A stretch of 64,000 nt of DNA, from the NCBI GenBank assembly GCA_027405735.1, contig JAPEHQ010000014.1, positions 248,001 to 312,000 of the forward strand. Direction: 5' to 3'. Position numbers and translations under genes: made by a program. Positions 22,671-32,402 of the stretch are shown here, piece after piece. Under the pieces are notes generated by a model. That model was not told where the DNA came from. It did not search any database and saw only the letters and a program-made list of their open reading frames with translations. The number at the start of each line of letters is the position of its first letter. Position 1 is the stretch's first letter. This DNA is from Mucor racemosus (lineage: Eukaryota > Mucoromycota > Mucoromycetes > Mucorales > Mucoraceae).

Positions 22671-23292
22671 AGTAGTTTAGAATTCATCCAAGGGGAGTGT
22701 ATAATTGGTTTCTTGATTAGGCTTCAAAGAGAAAGCGGGATTGATAGCTCGAAGGGCAATATTATTACGTTGTTGAGTTATTAAGGAGCAGACATGAACC
22801 AAGAGACGACGAATATCCCGCAACATTGCGCTGTAGCGTTCTAGATTAGGATTACCAGTATCATAAATAGTTCATGAGTGAGAATATCCAATAGACAAAA
22901 AGCAGCGGATAATTGATATTGTAGATGTTTGAGAGAGTTATCTTCATGCTTTTGTCCCTTGTTCATAACACGTTCAGCAGTAGGAATAGTAGTAGGAGCC
23001 TTATATTCTACATGTGCAATAGGAGGGTAAGACTCGATAATAGACTTACGCTCTGCGTCCGAAAGTGGTTTGGATGTATGTAGAGGAACATCTAATTCTA
23101 TGAGATTCATGAGGCTATTATCAGAGGGAGATCAGTCGTAATGGGGACGAGTATCAAACAAATGTAAAGGTGAAGTAGCAGTGTCATCCGCTGACTGCAT
23201 AGGAGTAGGGATAATAGCACCATTGAGTTGAGCATGAATGGCTGCAAGTTGTTGTTGCATGGCAGTAAATTGTTCTTCGATTGAGGACATGA
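22668..23292 (-). pseudogene. DIRS gag-like region, broken
   Basis: ATG at 23292-23290 opens a protein beginning MSSIEEQFTAMQQQLAAIHA, with an in-frame stop at about 23137, then a long stretch (LDVPLHTSKPLSDAERKSI and onward) that loses frame near 22850. The order terminal repeat, gag, RT is that of DIRS elements. The downstream end is rich in Gln/Asn and runs into the RT region. Confidence 0.7.
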
Positions 23293-23340
23293 TTGTTTAA
23301 TACTTTTTAAGATGTTTGAATGGACTAAGAAGTCGGTTAT

Positions 23341-23512
23341 GACCGAGCGAAAAAGAAGATTGATGTTTAGATATTGGATTTTATTTTCTTTTTATATCTT
23401 ATAAATTTCGCTATTAAATAAATGTTCAAGATTATAGCATAATAGCCTTCCTATTTTGTTTTGAAGGTCTCAATAAATTCTTATGAGAATTTTCTCGACC
23501 TAGAACTGGTAT
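23341..23512. repeat. DIRS terminal repeat of the 5' half
   Basis: Shares a nearly identical stretch of about 70 bp (TTTAGATATTGGATTTTATT through AAATAAATGTTCAAG) with 28086-28225, in the same window orientation although the coding halves are opposed. Its outer end (GGTCTCAATAAATTCTT...CTCGACCTAGAA) is repeated in the internal complementary region at 27.9 kb. Confidence 0.85.
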
Positions 23513-23568
23513 TTTTTAGCATTGATGACTGTAACTTTTATAGATTATAAATTTTTTGTTATTATATA

Positions 23569-24069
23569 CAGTCGAGATTCAATTTAGTGGAATTGCTGGG
23601 AGGGAGAAAAGTGTCCACTAAATCAAATTTTCCATTAAATCAAATAAACCATTTTCCGTAATATTGAATCAAAAAATGAGAATAAAAAGGCGTTACCAGT
23701 TTATAGTAGTATTAAATAATATTGTTAATAATAAAGGCTTTTCATATTCGAGAAGATGAATTAAACAGTGGGTAATAAGAAATTTATTAAAAATCTGAAG
23801 TAAATTAGGCACGCGATTTGGTTATTCTCCATATTTCTTCTAATTTCATGGCTACCAGGTCAAGCTATTACTGGCTAAATACAGTTTTATCCAATAGTAT
23901 TTATATTTTACTAATATAGTGGACTGGTAGGAACGAAATTGTCCACTATCCACTGAATCTATTCAGTGGATTTAGGCAGTAAAATTATGAAAAAAAAACG
24001 GGAGATTTCAAACTGTCCATTAAATCAAAAATCCGTTATTTACGAGTTCACTAAATCAAATCACGGCTG
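23569..24069. mobile_element. Pogo/Tigger-like non-autonomous DNA element, 501 bp
   Basis: Begins CAGTCGAGATTCAATTTAGTGG and ends CTAAATCAAATCACGGCTG, imperfect inverted termini of about 23 bp, with TA on both sides (23567-23568, 24070-24071). The termini read like pogo-superfamily ends (CAGT...TCGATTTAGTG). Words such as GTCCACTAAATCAAA and GTCCATTAAATCAAA recur inside both ends. No transposase frame is present, so mobilisation would be in trans. Confidence 0.65.
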
Positions 24070-24264
24070 TAGTTCGTTAAGTGCAATCATTGCTACTAAA
24101 TGGCATAACCAAGGTGTTGTGTTTGCCTTAGGATTTTTAAAAGAGTTTAATAGCATGCTTTATCAAACTTACTTAGATGTTAAATACTCACCATATGCTA
24201 TTATCATGTTGTTTTTTTATTTAATTGCTGTATTATTAAAAATCAAGCTTTCCATAGCTTATTA

Positions 24265-24535
24265 CAATGACATTAGGATGTTTCTAATTTTAGATTAACA
24301 TTTATCATAAGGTGGGCTGATGATACGTTTGATACTACTGTAGATGGAACCAGTCAATTTAATTTATGAAATTTGACTGCAAATACCGAGGAACAAGTTG
24401 TAAGTACTTAATAAGTTGGTTCTAATAAAGCATTGGATACATTGGATTTGGTCAAAGAGGGCAGAAAGGCGACAATAGGTTCCAGTGATGGCAACGTTTA
24501 TGTTTATGATATTGGAGAGGTAAGGCTAAAACTCA
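24265..24535 (+). pseudogene. Dynein intermediate chain-like gene fragment (copy 2)
   Basis: In one frame the + strand reads FDTTVDGTSQFNL, NLTANTEEQVVST, then VGSNKALDTLDLVKEGRKAT, then IGSSDGNVYVYDIGE, with stops at the Trp codon of LWNL and after VVST. Cytoplasmic dynein intermediate chains end with this order of motifs (VDG..DLWNLN.DTE, ALN..W...GR..A.GdseG.v.vYDvGE). After the GAG of DIGE comes GTAAGG, a good splice donor, so an exon end seems preserved, implying DNA-level capture. It sits directly before the same repeat body as copy 1. Confidence 0.65.
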
Positions 24536-24576
24536 ATGTAGATTACCTCTAGCGCAATTAATTATAAAGACTATAC

Positions 24577-24886
24577 TGATCTATCAGAATTACAACATTC
24601 GATATATAGAAGAGCTCCGACAGATCTAACAGATCTTATCTATCCAGTAACTGGTTCCTGTCACCCAGGAACTAATAATGAAACATAACTTATAGCAATA
24701 TTACCACTGAAACATAACATGTTATATCCATACACATTAATAATAATATCTATTGTCACATCTAATGGATCCCTGTCCATTAGATCTTATCACACAATTC
24801 CAATAACTATATAAACCCATATTTAATTCATTCTAATAAATGGTACTTTTTACGTTGATTTTAATTTACAAAGTCTCGATAAATCA
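24577..24886. mobile_element. Solo LTR, 310 bp, TG...CA with 5-bp TSD
   Basis: The block begins TGATC and ends AATCA, and is flanked by TATAC at 24572-24576 and 24887-24891. Sister copies of the surrounding repeat at 1950 and 6835 have an uninterrupted CTATATTATCATC or equivalent at this point, i.e. the empty site. Inside, TATATAAACCC and AATAAA near the right third look like promoter and polyadenylation signals of an LTR. No internal retrotransposon sequence is attached. The superfamily is unresolved. Confidence 0.8.
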
Positions 24887-24891
24887 TATAC

Positions 24892-25945
24892 TATCATCAA
24901 ATAAACTACCATACAATATTAATATGTACAAATATTTACAGTAATAAGCTTGATACAAGTGGGTACAGCATCGTAAGTTCTTGAAAAAGTTCTGAGGTAT
25001 TATAAAATCTCTTATTTTTAAGACTTACAAGGCTTATAAGCGGAATATTAATTTAGAAAATTATTTTTGTCCAGATCATCAATTTTGACATTTTTTAATT
25101 TTTTTTTTCTGATTTTGCATATCTAGAGTGAATTATACTACTAATTATAAAAACAAAAAATATACACATATGCAAAATTTAGCGCTCTATTTGCTCAATA
25201 AAAAATAACAAACATTTTTATTGCAAAATATTACATGAAAATCCTTTAATCAAAAATCCGTTTTTGGGCCAAAAATGCTAAGTTTTATTACTTAACATTT
25301 AATATTAAGCCTTTATAAAATGTGTATTATCTATAGCTACAATTTTCTCTCATAATGTAGTATATTTAAACGTTGATTTTGGTATCAAAATTTGATTTTT
25401 CTGTTTTTTTATCAAAATCATGAGTGTTGGTAAGGATTAAATGAGACCCGAAAATGTCCGCTACAAAAACTGAATTTTAAGACCGTACATGTTTAAGTAT
25501 AAGAAAAGTTGAAAAAAAAACGTCTTTTTATTTAAAACTTAGATATACAATAGTATAAGAGACGACTTAGCTGTTCAACCTTGCTATGCTTACTTACGGC
25601 GTCGCTTTAGGGGCTCGCTTTTGCAATTTTTTAATGAATCTATGACATGACAGACGGTTTTTCTGGTAAAAGATTTTATGTTTCTACTATTAGTAACAGA
25701 TACTGCCTATTTTACTTAGTTTATAGTTCAGGCGTTGTAACGCTGCTTTTACATTGGCTGAAATGTGCAATTTAACAGGGTTTCAAATGCGTTATTAAAT
25801 ATGTAAAGCCTTGAAAATCCTTTTCTACGTGTGCTGTTTCTCTCTTTTTTTTTCGTATGCCAACGATATATTCACCGTTTGATAAGGCATATCAGATTAT
25901 TACCAAACTGGTATTCTTTTCTTTTATCTGAATACGCATAATAAC
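24892..25945 (+). repeat. Repeat family 1, copy at 25 kb
   Basis: Same order and orientation as 1960-3295, without the SINE-like insert. Shares the ATGAGTGTTGGTAAGGAT landmark, the GACAGACGGTTTTTCTGGTA segment and the TATCTGAATACGCAT end. It is preceded by the dynein-like fragment, as in the left copy. Confidence 0.85.
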
Positions 25946-26210
25946 ATAAGGGACTAATGTTTTTAATATAGGTAGCAGTCGTTATATTAGAGGCTAATAT
26001 TTCCATTTAACCGCATTCTAAACTCAAATATCATTATTTACTACTGTACTGTTGGACATATTTATTGATTACCAGGTCAAATCGAAGGCAATAATAATTA
26101 TATCTATTCAATGAAAAGCTAGAACTGGCTGTAAACTCACGAAATGTTCCAGGAAAGTGATAAAATTCCAAATGATATAGAAACACAAAAAAAAAGAATA
26201 ATCTAATGTC

Positions 26211-26867
26211 TTGTATAATAACCATAGTTTTGATTGTAGCAATTATACTCTATCTTATATTAACAAACATGGTGGAACTCGATCTCTCCCTCTTTTGGAA
26301 CTTGCAACCAAAGTATCGAATTGGTGCATTCATCACAAAATTATGATTCCAGCACAACACATCAGCGGGATTCACAACACAATAGCAGATATGGAATCTC
26401 AACGAATATCCTTCAAGAAACAGTGGCAAATCAAACCATCAACATTTCAGCAAATCAACCAACTTTGGGGGCCCCATTTGGTAGATGTATTCGCGGAACG
26501 CACGACTCACCTCCTCGAAAGGTACGTGTCTTGGATGCCGGATCCAGGAGCATGTCAGACAGATGCATTCTCAATTCTATGGACCCAGTGGAAGAACCCA
26601 TGGCTGAATCCCCCTTGGAACCTTATCTTGAGACTATTGAAGAAAATCATTATTATGGAAAGGTTACCAATAGTGACATTGGTAGTTCCGCTCTGGCCCA
26701 GTGCGATCTGGTTTTCAATGGTACAAGCTTTGGCAATCTGCCCTCCTCTGATCCTGGACAAATATCATGTCCAAACAACATCTCCACTAGCAGTCCATCC
26801 TCTACTACAGCACAACAGTTGGAAGCTATCCATTTGGATGTTATCCGCAACAGGATATACTCCTTAG
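26211..26867 (+). pseudogene. DIRS RNase H, C-terminal part
   Basis: From about 26240 the frame reads TLSYINKHGGTRSLPLLELA, ISGIHNTIADMESQR, later HLVDVFAERTTHLLERYVSW and NPPWNLILRLL, the conserved RNase H tail and connection region of DIRS/Ngaro elements. The catalytic DNTT block is missing or degraded on this side. It overlaps the recombinase frame. Confidence 0.8.
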
Positions 26868-27886
26868 GCCTCAATGCTACTGCTACTCAGGACCTGCTCC
26901 ATCAACACTTCCAACCATCAGCAACAGTCAAATGTTACAGGAAGCATCAACTACGTTTCCTAGACTTTGCTCAACAAAATCAGGTTTCCTTTGACAAGTT
27001 TACTGCTCAAGATGTTGTTAATTTTCTTTCGACAATGCGAACAACCCATCATTATCAAACATCAACCCTTAAAACAACTCGAGCAGCTATTAATTACTTA
27101 CATCAGGATCCTAATATTATAAAACACAGTAACCTACTCAACTCTTATATTAATTCTTTAGTTTGTCAAGATCCGCCAACTCTCATCCATAGGCCAACTT
27201 TGGACTTGTCTTCGGCCTTAGCCTTTGCTCAGAAAATTGCTTCTCGCGGTTCTACTACGGTATATCGATTACAAATCAAATTGGCCTTTCTGTTATCCAT
27301 GGCGGCTTTCCTACGACCTTCCAATTTAGAACGAATACCTTTTGGCTCCTGTTCGGTTAATAGCTCTACTGGTGCTTTAACATTTTCAGTTGTGGCTCCT
27401 AAAGAGAAACGAAAAGGACGCCGCATTATCAAACCTTATGCTATTCATCCTCATCGGGATAATCCTGAGTTATGTCCAGTTCAATGTTTCTTGGCTATTC
27501 ATGATCACGCTCACTTGACAGGTCGCTCCAGGGACACTGCTCTATTTGTCAACAGCAAAAATTTCAAAACACCTATCTGTGCGAGTACTCTTTCTTCTTG
27601 GCTCCATCATCATTTTATCTCACTGGTTGCCTCGGAAAAGGGTGTGTCAACCCGGTCTTTGGCTTCATCTCAAGCTCTGGATCAAGGTGTAGCGATGCAG
27701 GATATCTTGTCTCTTGGTAATTGGGTTTCATCTGATACATTCCAAAACCATTATCAGCAAAATCAGATGGCCCGTATCGACTTCATGACCACCGTACTCT
27801 CAAGTGGCACTAGTCTTGATACTACGTCTCCTATTGATGATGAATATTTTGATGCTGAAAACTCATTTGGTATGGCTCTGGATTAG
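26321..27886 (+). CDS. DIRS tyrosine recombinase (integrase)
   Basis: Open to TAG at 27884-27886; the first third overlaps RNase H in another frame and its true start is uncertain (the frame opens without ATG). An N-terminal SAM-like core-binding domain is visible around CYRKHQLRFLDFAQQNQVSF. The catalytic domain has the first Arg in AAFLRPSNLERIPF, Lys in the beta hairpin (KEKRKGRR), the second Arg in STRSLASSQAL, and the nucleophilic Tyr in TFQNHYQQ, preceded by LGNWVSSDTF. Such recombinases insert circular cDNA and leave no target duplication. The domain appears undamaged. Confidence 0.85.
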   Translation: MVHSSQNYDSSTTHQRDSQHNSRYGISTNILQETVANQTINISANQPTLGAPFGRCIRGTHDSPPRKVRVLDAGSRSMSDRCILNSMDPVEEPMAESPLEPYLETIEENHYYGKVTNSDIGSSALAQCDLVFNGTSFGNLPSSDPGQISCPNNISTSSPSSTTAQQLEAIHLDVIRNRIYSLGLNATATQDLLHQHFQPSATVKCYRKHQLRFLDFAQQNQVSFDKFTAQDVVNFLSTMRTTHHYQTSTLKTTRAAINYLHQDPNIIKHSNLLNSYINSLVCQDPPTLIHRPTLDLSSALAFAQKIASRGSTTVYRLQIKLAFLLSMAAFLRPSNLERIPFGSCSVNSSTGALTFSVVAPKEKRKGRRIIKPYAIHPHRDNPELCPVQCFLAIHDHAHLTGRSRDTALFVNSKNFKTPICASTLSSWLHHHFISLVASEKGVSTRSLASSQALDQGVAMQDILSLGNWVSSDTFQNHYQQNQMARIDFMTTVLSSGTSLDTTSPIDDEYFDAENSFGMALD

Positions 27887-27995
27887 CATAATAACCTTCC
27901 TATTTTGTTCTGACGGTCTCAATAAATTCTTTTGAGAATTTTCTCGACCTAGAATTGTTAATTAGACCAGAAGAACAAAATAGGAAGGTTATTAT
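27886..27995. repeat. DIRS internal complementary region
   Basis: Contains CATAATAACCTTCCTATTTTGTTCT-type sequence, then the GGTCTCAATAAATTCTT...CTCGACCTAGAA block found at the outer end of the 5' repeat, then TTAATTAGACCAGAAGAAC, the complement of the outer right end at about 28200-28224. This head-to-head composition is used in DIRS replication to close the circle. Confidence 0.85.
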
Positions 27996-28085
27996 CCCCA
28001 CTCTTCATTTTCTTGCTTATTTTATTACGATTTAATATTTTATCTATCTTTCTTTTTCTTTTCTATCCCACCCTTCTTTTCTTTA

Positions 28086-28225
28086 GACCGAGCTTAAATT
28101 GATTAATGTTTAGATATTGGATTTTATTTTCTTTTTATATCTTATAAATTTCGCTATTAAATAAATGTTCAAGAAGATTCTAGCATAATAACCTTCCTAT
28201 TTTGTTCTTCTGGTATAATTAACAA
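28086..28225. repeat. DIRS terminal repeat of the 3' half
   Basis: Runs from GACCGAGC through the 70-bp block shared with 23341-23512 to the outer end CTTCTGGTATAATTAAC, whose complement is in the internal complementary region. Confidence 0.85.
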
Positions 28226-28494
28226 TATCTCGTTCGATCTCCGCAGGAAAACAATATCTTTTAATACAATATATATATTAAAAAAATGGTTTTTAAATTT
28301 TTTTTTCTATGTAAAAGCTAAACAACCACACTCTATGATATTTATGTAATTATTTTCCTTATTAATTAAGCAATTAAAACATTATAATTTATTTTGTTCT
28401 TTCTGTCCTTCACGACCTATTTTGACTTGCTGTAGTATACAAAAAAAAACTACACTCGATAAGTTGAAATGAATTCTAATATTAAATTTAAATT

Positions 28495-29765
28495 TTCAAA
28501 AAAAAAAAAAAATTGATAGTTTCAATCTTCAAAATTGGAGTATGCCTTCTTTCTATAACTAACCTCATAATAAATATTTTTTAAGATATACCCTAGTCCC
28601 TGGATACTACTAAATAGACATAAATTGATCGAATTATGCTACCTATCACTAAATTTATTTTATATCTCACGAAAGACTCAAAAACGCGTAAAATTCACTG
28701 CTTTTCCCTTGAAAACTGGGTCTCATTTTTCATCCCTGCTCTACTTTTTGTTTTCACTAAATAACACCAAGAAAAAAATACATGCCAATGTACCTGAGAT
28801 GCTCGCCTGTAATCCAAAAACAAGTATCCGGAAATATCCTACTTTTTACAGTTGGTATTAATTTTTCAGTGCTAAAGTTTCAGATGTTTTACGCGTATTT
28901 CACTGCTAATGGATTGAAAACTTTGAGGCTTCATATCTCCAGAAAAAATTAAGCTATACTGCCACTTTTCAATAATAAAACTTACTTGTTTTAAAGTATT
29001 CTATAACATATTTTAATATAAAAAAAATTTGAGCACCTTTATTTTTTTTCATTTTTTTTTTTGACATTTCTATAGTAGGTTTCAAAATATTGGCTAAATT
29101 GAGCAACATTTTTTTTGCCTTCATGTCATTAAGCTCGTTAAGCTCTCTCGGACCCAATTTAGATTTTTTCAAAATATTGATTTTTCGTGGAGATATCCTA
29201 AAAAATATGTACAAAAAGGTACCTCCATTTCTGGCGTCCATTTTCCCTTTGTATATCCTCATCCCAAATTCTGAAACTGAAAAAAAATTGGACAAAAATC
29301 TTGCTTTCTCTACGAAAAATGTAGCTAAAAAGTTAAATAATAGCTCGATCGATAGATAATTATTTTGCGCATTATTGTCGTTTATTATATTTTGAATATG
29401 CTTATAAAAAGTGATGTGTATCTTCAAAAAACCTCAAAAATTTCAATTGCATTTTGCGCAAACTTTAATGTGAAATGTTTGTCTGAATTTTATTTAGATG
29501 GATGCAGAATTCAAAACTGTACAAAAGTCATTTAGTATACTAGGCCGACTTACTTTGCAGTTCATGATCAATTAAACGATTTTGTTTTTTTCATCATTTT
29601 TCGTCCATTTTTTAAAATAAATTTTGGAACCCAGTTATCATAAGCTGTAAGCCGTGATATCGACTATTATTTTGATTATCTCGACGAAAAATCAATATTT
29701 TTGGCTGAAATAAAAAATACAGAGTAACAGTCAATTAGATCTATTTTTTGAATACAAAAAATTGA
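28495..29765 (+). repeat. Repeat family 2, copy C
   Basis: Full-length-looking copy of about 1.27 kb, very close to B over their shared part. Contains the 89-codon frame at 29090-29359 and its open complement. Landmarks: TATCCGGAAATATCCTAC, ACGCGTATTTCACTGCTAAT, CCGACTTACTTTGCAGTTCA. Confidence 0.82.
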
Positions 29766-31575
29766 TATCTCAGTTGGGATGCTCAGTTTTTATAATCAAT
29801 TTTATGTCAATCTTGGTCAATGTTAGTCCAGTGCACTTATATTCTGGTATTACCTCTTCTATTTTCAGACAGATATCAATGGTCCATGTAGGAGAAAGTA
29901 CATCTTCTTTGCAGGTTTGATGTGATTAGACTCAATATTAGGAGAAAACATTTGAAAACAATCTAAAACCACCATTGTAGCGAGTCAAACATTTCAGTTT
30001 TATTCATGAAAAATCTTGCCTCATTTCTTATATAAATGCTACAAGGAAATCATTACATAATCTCTTGTACATTTATCTGCCTTGTTACACTCCCTTTACT
30101 TTTATTTATTCACTAATAAATATCTAATTTACAAATAAAAACATCTATTGTATTCTATGTCATATTCTACAAATCTACATCTTAATCTGATAGACAAGAT
30201 ACTATGATGGTGGCTTGCACGAATCCATAAAATTTACAAATAAGAACATCGACCTTTATCAATCTAGTGATCACCAATTTATAATAACAAGAATAATATC
30301 TATAAGCATATTATCTACCTTTGTTATTAGTCCAAAATTACAGATTATTACATAAGCGTCCTTTTTATGTTGAGTTTCTGTTGAAAGACCAATGCATTAT
30401 ATATATATATATATATAAGTATATAGTGCACATTAAGTTGGGGGTACATGGCATTCAAACCATAATAAAAATTATGGTCGAGGTAATTTTTGAAATCAGC
30501 TTTGTAACTGCTATAAAAAAAACAGAAATTACTTGGTCCAACTCATTGTCATCATATAAAAATTATATACTAGCAAAAAATGATTCAAAATGCACGTATA
30601 TTATTCAATATTGATCCGCTCATAGGCTTTTGATTCTCATGTATAGGTTTGAAAATTAAATGAACTGGGCACAAGATATAGCCTGTTTCAGAAAATGTTG
30701 AATATTTATCATATATAAATATCTTTCAGGAGAGTATAAAACCGAGCTTTTTCACTCTCAAAATAGAGTTGATCTATATCCGTTTATCTCATGAAGTAGA
30801 CAAACTAGCATAATGCACCTTTTTCTGCCCGGGATCACTGCTCAAATTTACATTTCGAACTTTACATTTCGTGGAGTCTGGGCATCAACTAGTGCTTGTA
30901 CAAATTTTCATTTTTTTATTCTCTGTTTTTCTTTCAAATTAGATGAGGTATATCTCATTAAAATTGCTATTTAAATAAACTACAACACTTCACCCGGAAA
31001 ATGAGACTTATTTAACATGGGGTAAACATGACTAAAATACCAACAAAGGAATATCTCATCGCTTGGCGCCAATAATCTATGCATATGTGTAACAAATAAT
31101 ACGAGCTTTTATTAGAAAAACAGAAATTTTGACTTTAAATTTATCAATAGATTTTGTTAGAAAGGCTTAATACAAAAAGTTCCATGAGAAAAATTACAAA
31201 AAAACTGCACATTTTCAAATATTTTTATTTTGTGTTAAATATGGGATTTGTAGAGAAAAAATTCAAAAAAAGTTGTGAAATGTAACACTTTCGACTCAGT
31301 TTTGGCCATTTGCCGATTAGTATATTTCATTACCGCTCCGTACTTCCAGTAGGTTTAATTGATGATGATCTTTTTTCTTCAAAATAGCATGCTAATTAGT
31401 CTCGTATTATATGCTTATCAAGCAATAAAAAGAAACAACATGGAATTTCAAAAGCCTATTGCGATAAAAAAAATTCGCCTTATTAAACATAAAGCAATTG
31501 AGTCGAGCCTCTAAATTTTATGGTATTTAATACTAACCAAGTATGATTTTCTACATTAGATGACCCATGGACTAA
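29766..31575. other. AT-rich region without supported gene
   Basis: A (TA)n microsatellite lies at about 30399-30417. The words GACTCAATATTAGGAGAAAA and AAAACCACC near 29930-29970 recur in diverged form after copy D (about 60190-60240), so family 2 may extend this far. No long frame of protein character was found. Confidence 0.4.
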
Positions 31576-31836
31576 ATGTATAACCGCAACCATGTACAAC
31601 ATATAGTTACAGAATATTGTTACATTATAGCGGTAGTTTTAATAAACATCACATATTTTATTCAACAACGCACCCGAAACAAGTCCGAAATAAGCCCGAA
31701 GTTACACATCTCAGATACATTAAAAAAGCTGCATGAAAGCTATAAACTTCAAAAGTATATACAGTATTATATCATTGCAAGTACAATGATATTATTTGTC
31801 ATTTTCTTAATATTCATGCGTCATAACATGCAGTGA
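31576..31836 (+). CDS. Possible small membrane protein, 86 aa
   Basis: ATG at 31576, stop TGA at 31834-31836. Two hydrophobic stretches, YIIAVVLINITYFI near the N terminus and YYIIASTMILFVIFLIFM near the C terminus, are joined by a basic linker (QQRTRNKSEISPKLH). It converges on the PY-motif gene 125 bp away. Short AT-rich frames arise by chance in this DNA and often look hydrophobic, so this is only a candidate. Confidence 0.22.
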   Translation: MYNRNHVQHIVTEYCYIIAVVLINITYFIQQRTRNKSEISPKLHISDTLKKLHESYKLQKYIQYYIIASTMILFVIFLIFMRHNMQ

Positions 31837-31961
31837 TTCAAACCCAAAATATACTCGTATATCAGAAAGACAATGATACGAAGTTAAAAGTTAAAAAAAG
31901 TAACAATTTATTTACAAACTCAATTTATATATGCCAAGCTATTGAGTACATGCATTTTTGT

Positions 31962-32402
31962 TTAGTAGTGCTTGAATAGACTTGGTATAGTAATAAACGA
32001 TAGCGTCAAGCTCAATATAATAATGGCAGCCAAGATAAAAAATGCGAAAAATATTAAGCGCCCATCGTAAACAGTATGCAACCATGATCTAAAGTAATAA
32101 CCTAAACGTTGATGAAGTGGTAATTTTGCTATATACGACCAACTGTCACTGTCATTGTCTTGTTCAGAATTGTTGCTGTATTCTTGACTATTATTATATA
32201 AAACCTGATCAGAATCAGATATGTAAGGTTGATTTTTATAGTATAAGCGAGTGGCTGATTGGAGATAGCTTGGTGGTGGTGGTGCTTCTAATGTAGATTC
32301 ATAGCATGGAGGTGATGGTCGTAATGATGTTGATGGATCAATGTTTATTAAGATTTCGTGTTCATCATCATGATCTTGATTTATTTGAGTTTTTTCATTC
32401 AT
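31962..32402 (-). CDS. PPxY-motif single-pass membrane protein (hypothetical)
   Basis: Intronless, 146 residues, ATG at 32402-32400, TAA at 31962. The N-terminal 110 residues are hydrophilic and Ser/Asn/Asp-rich. They hold two PPxY motifs, PPCY (31-34) and PPSY (43-46), the ligand of WW domains such as those of Rsp5/Nedd4 ubiquitin ligases. One strong membrane segment near the C terminus (about 117-139, FFAFFILAAIIILSLTLSFI) leaves a tail of a few residues, suggesting a tail-anchored or type II topology with the PY motifs in the cytosol. A role as a ubiquitin-ligase adaptor is inference from architecture only. No family was recognised. Confidence 0.6.
   Translation of the reverse strand: MNEKTQINQDHDDEHEILINIDPSTSLRPSPPCYESTLEAPPPPSYLQSATRLYYKNQPYISDSDQVLYNNSQEYSNNSEQDNDSDSWSYIAKLPLHQRLGYYFRSWLHTVYDGRLIFFAFFILAAIIILSLTLSFITIPSLFKHY

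Larger units (their letters stand above)
21173..23512 (-). mobile_element. DIRS-type retrotransposon, 5' half (gag, RT, start of RNase H)
   Basis: On the - strand, starting from a terminal repeat (23512-23341), follow a gag-like region, a reverse transcriptase and the first part of RNase H, ending abruptly at 21173 inside RNase H. The 3' half of such an element lies at 26.2-28.2 kb on the + strand and begins near the same point of RNase H. The terminal repeats of the two halves would be inverted relative to each other if the halves were joined, as in DIRS elements. The gag and RT frames are broken, so the half is inactive. Confidence 0.88.
26205..28225 (+). mobile_element. DIRS-type retrotransposon, 3' half (RNase H, tyrosine recombinase, ICR, terminal repeat)
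   Basis: The half begins within RNase H (LSYINKHGGTRS), continues with the C-terminal RNase H and an overlapping tyrosine recombinase frame, then an internal complementary region (27886-27995) and a terminal repeat (28086-28225). The complementary region joins the outer end of the 5' terminal repeat to the complement of the outer right end, the diagnostic DIRS-1 arrangement. The recombinase frame is intact, unlike gag and RT in the other half. Confidence 0.9.
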
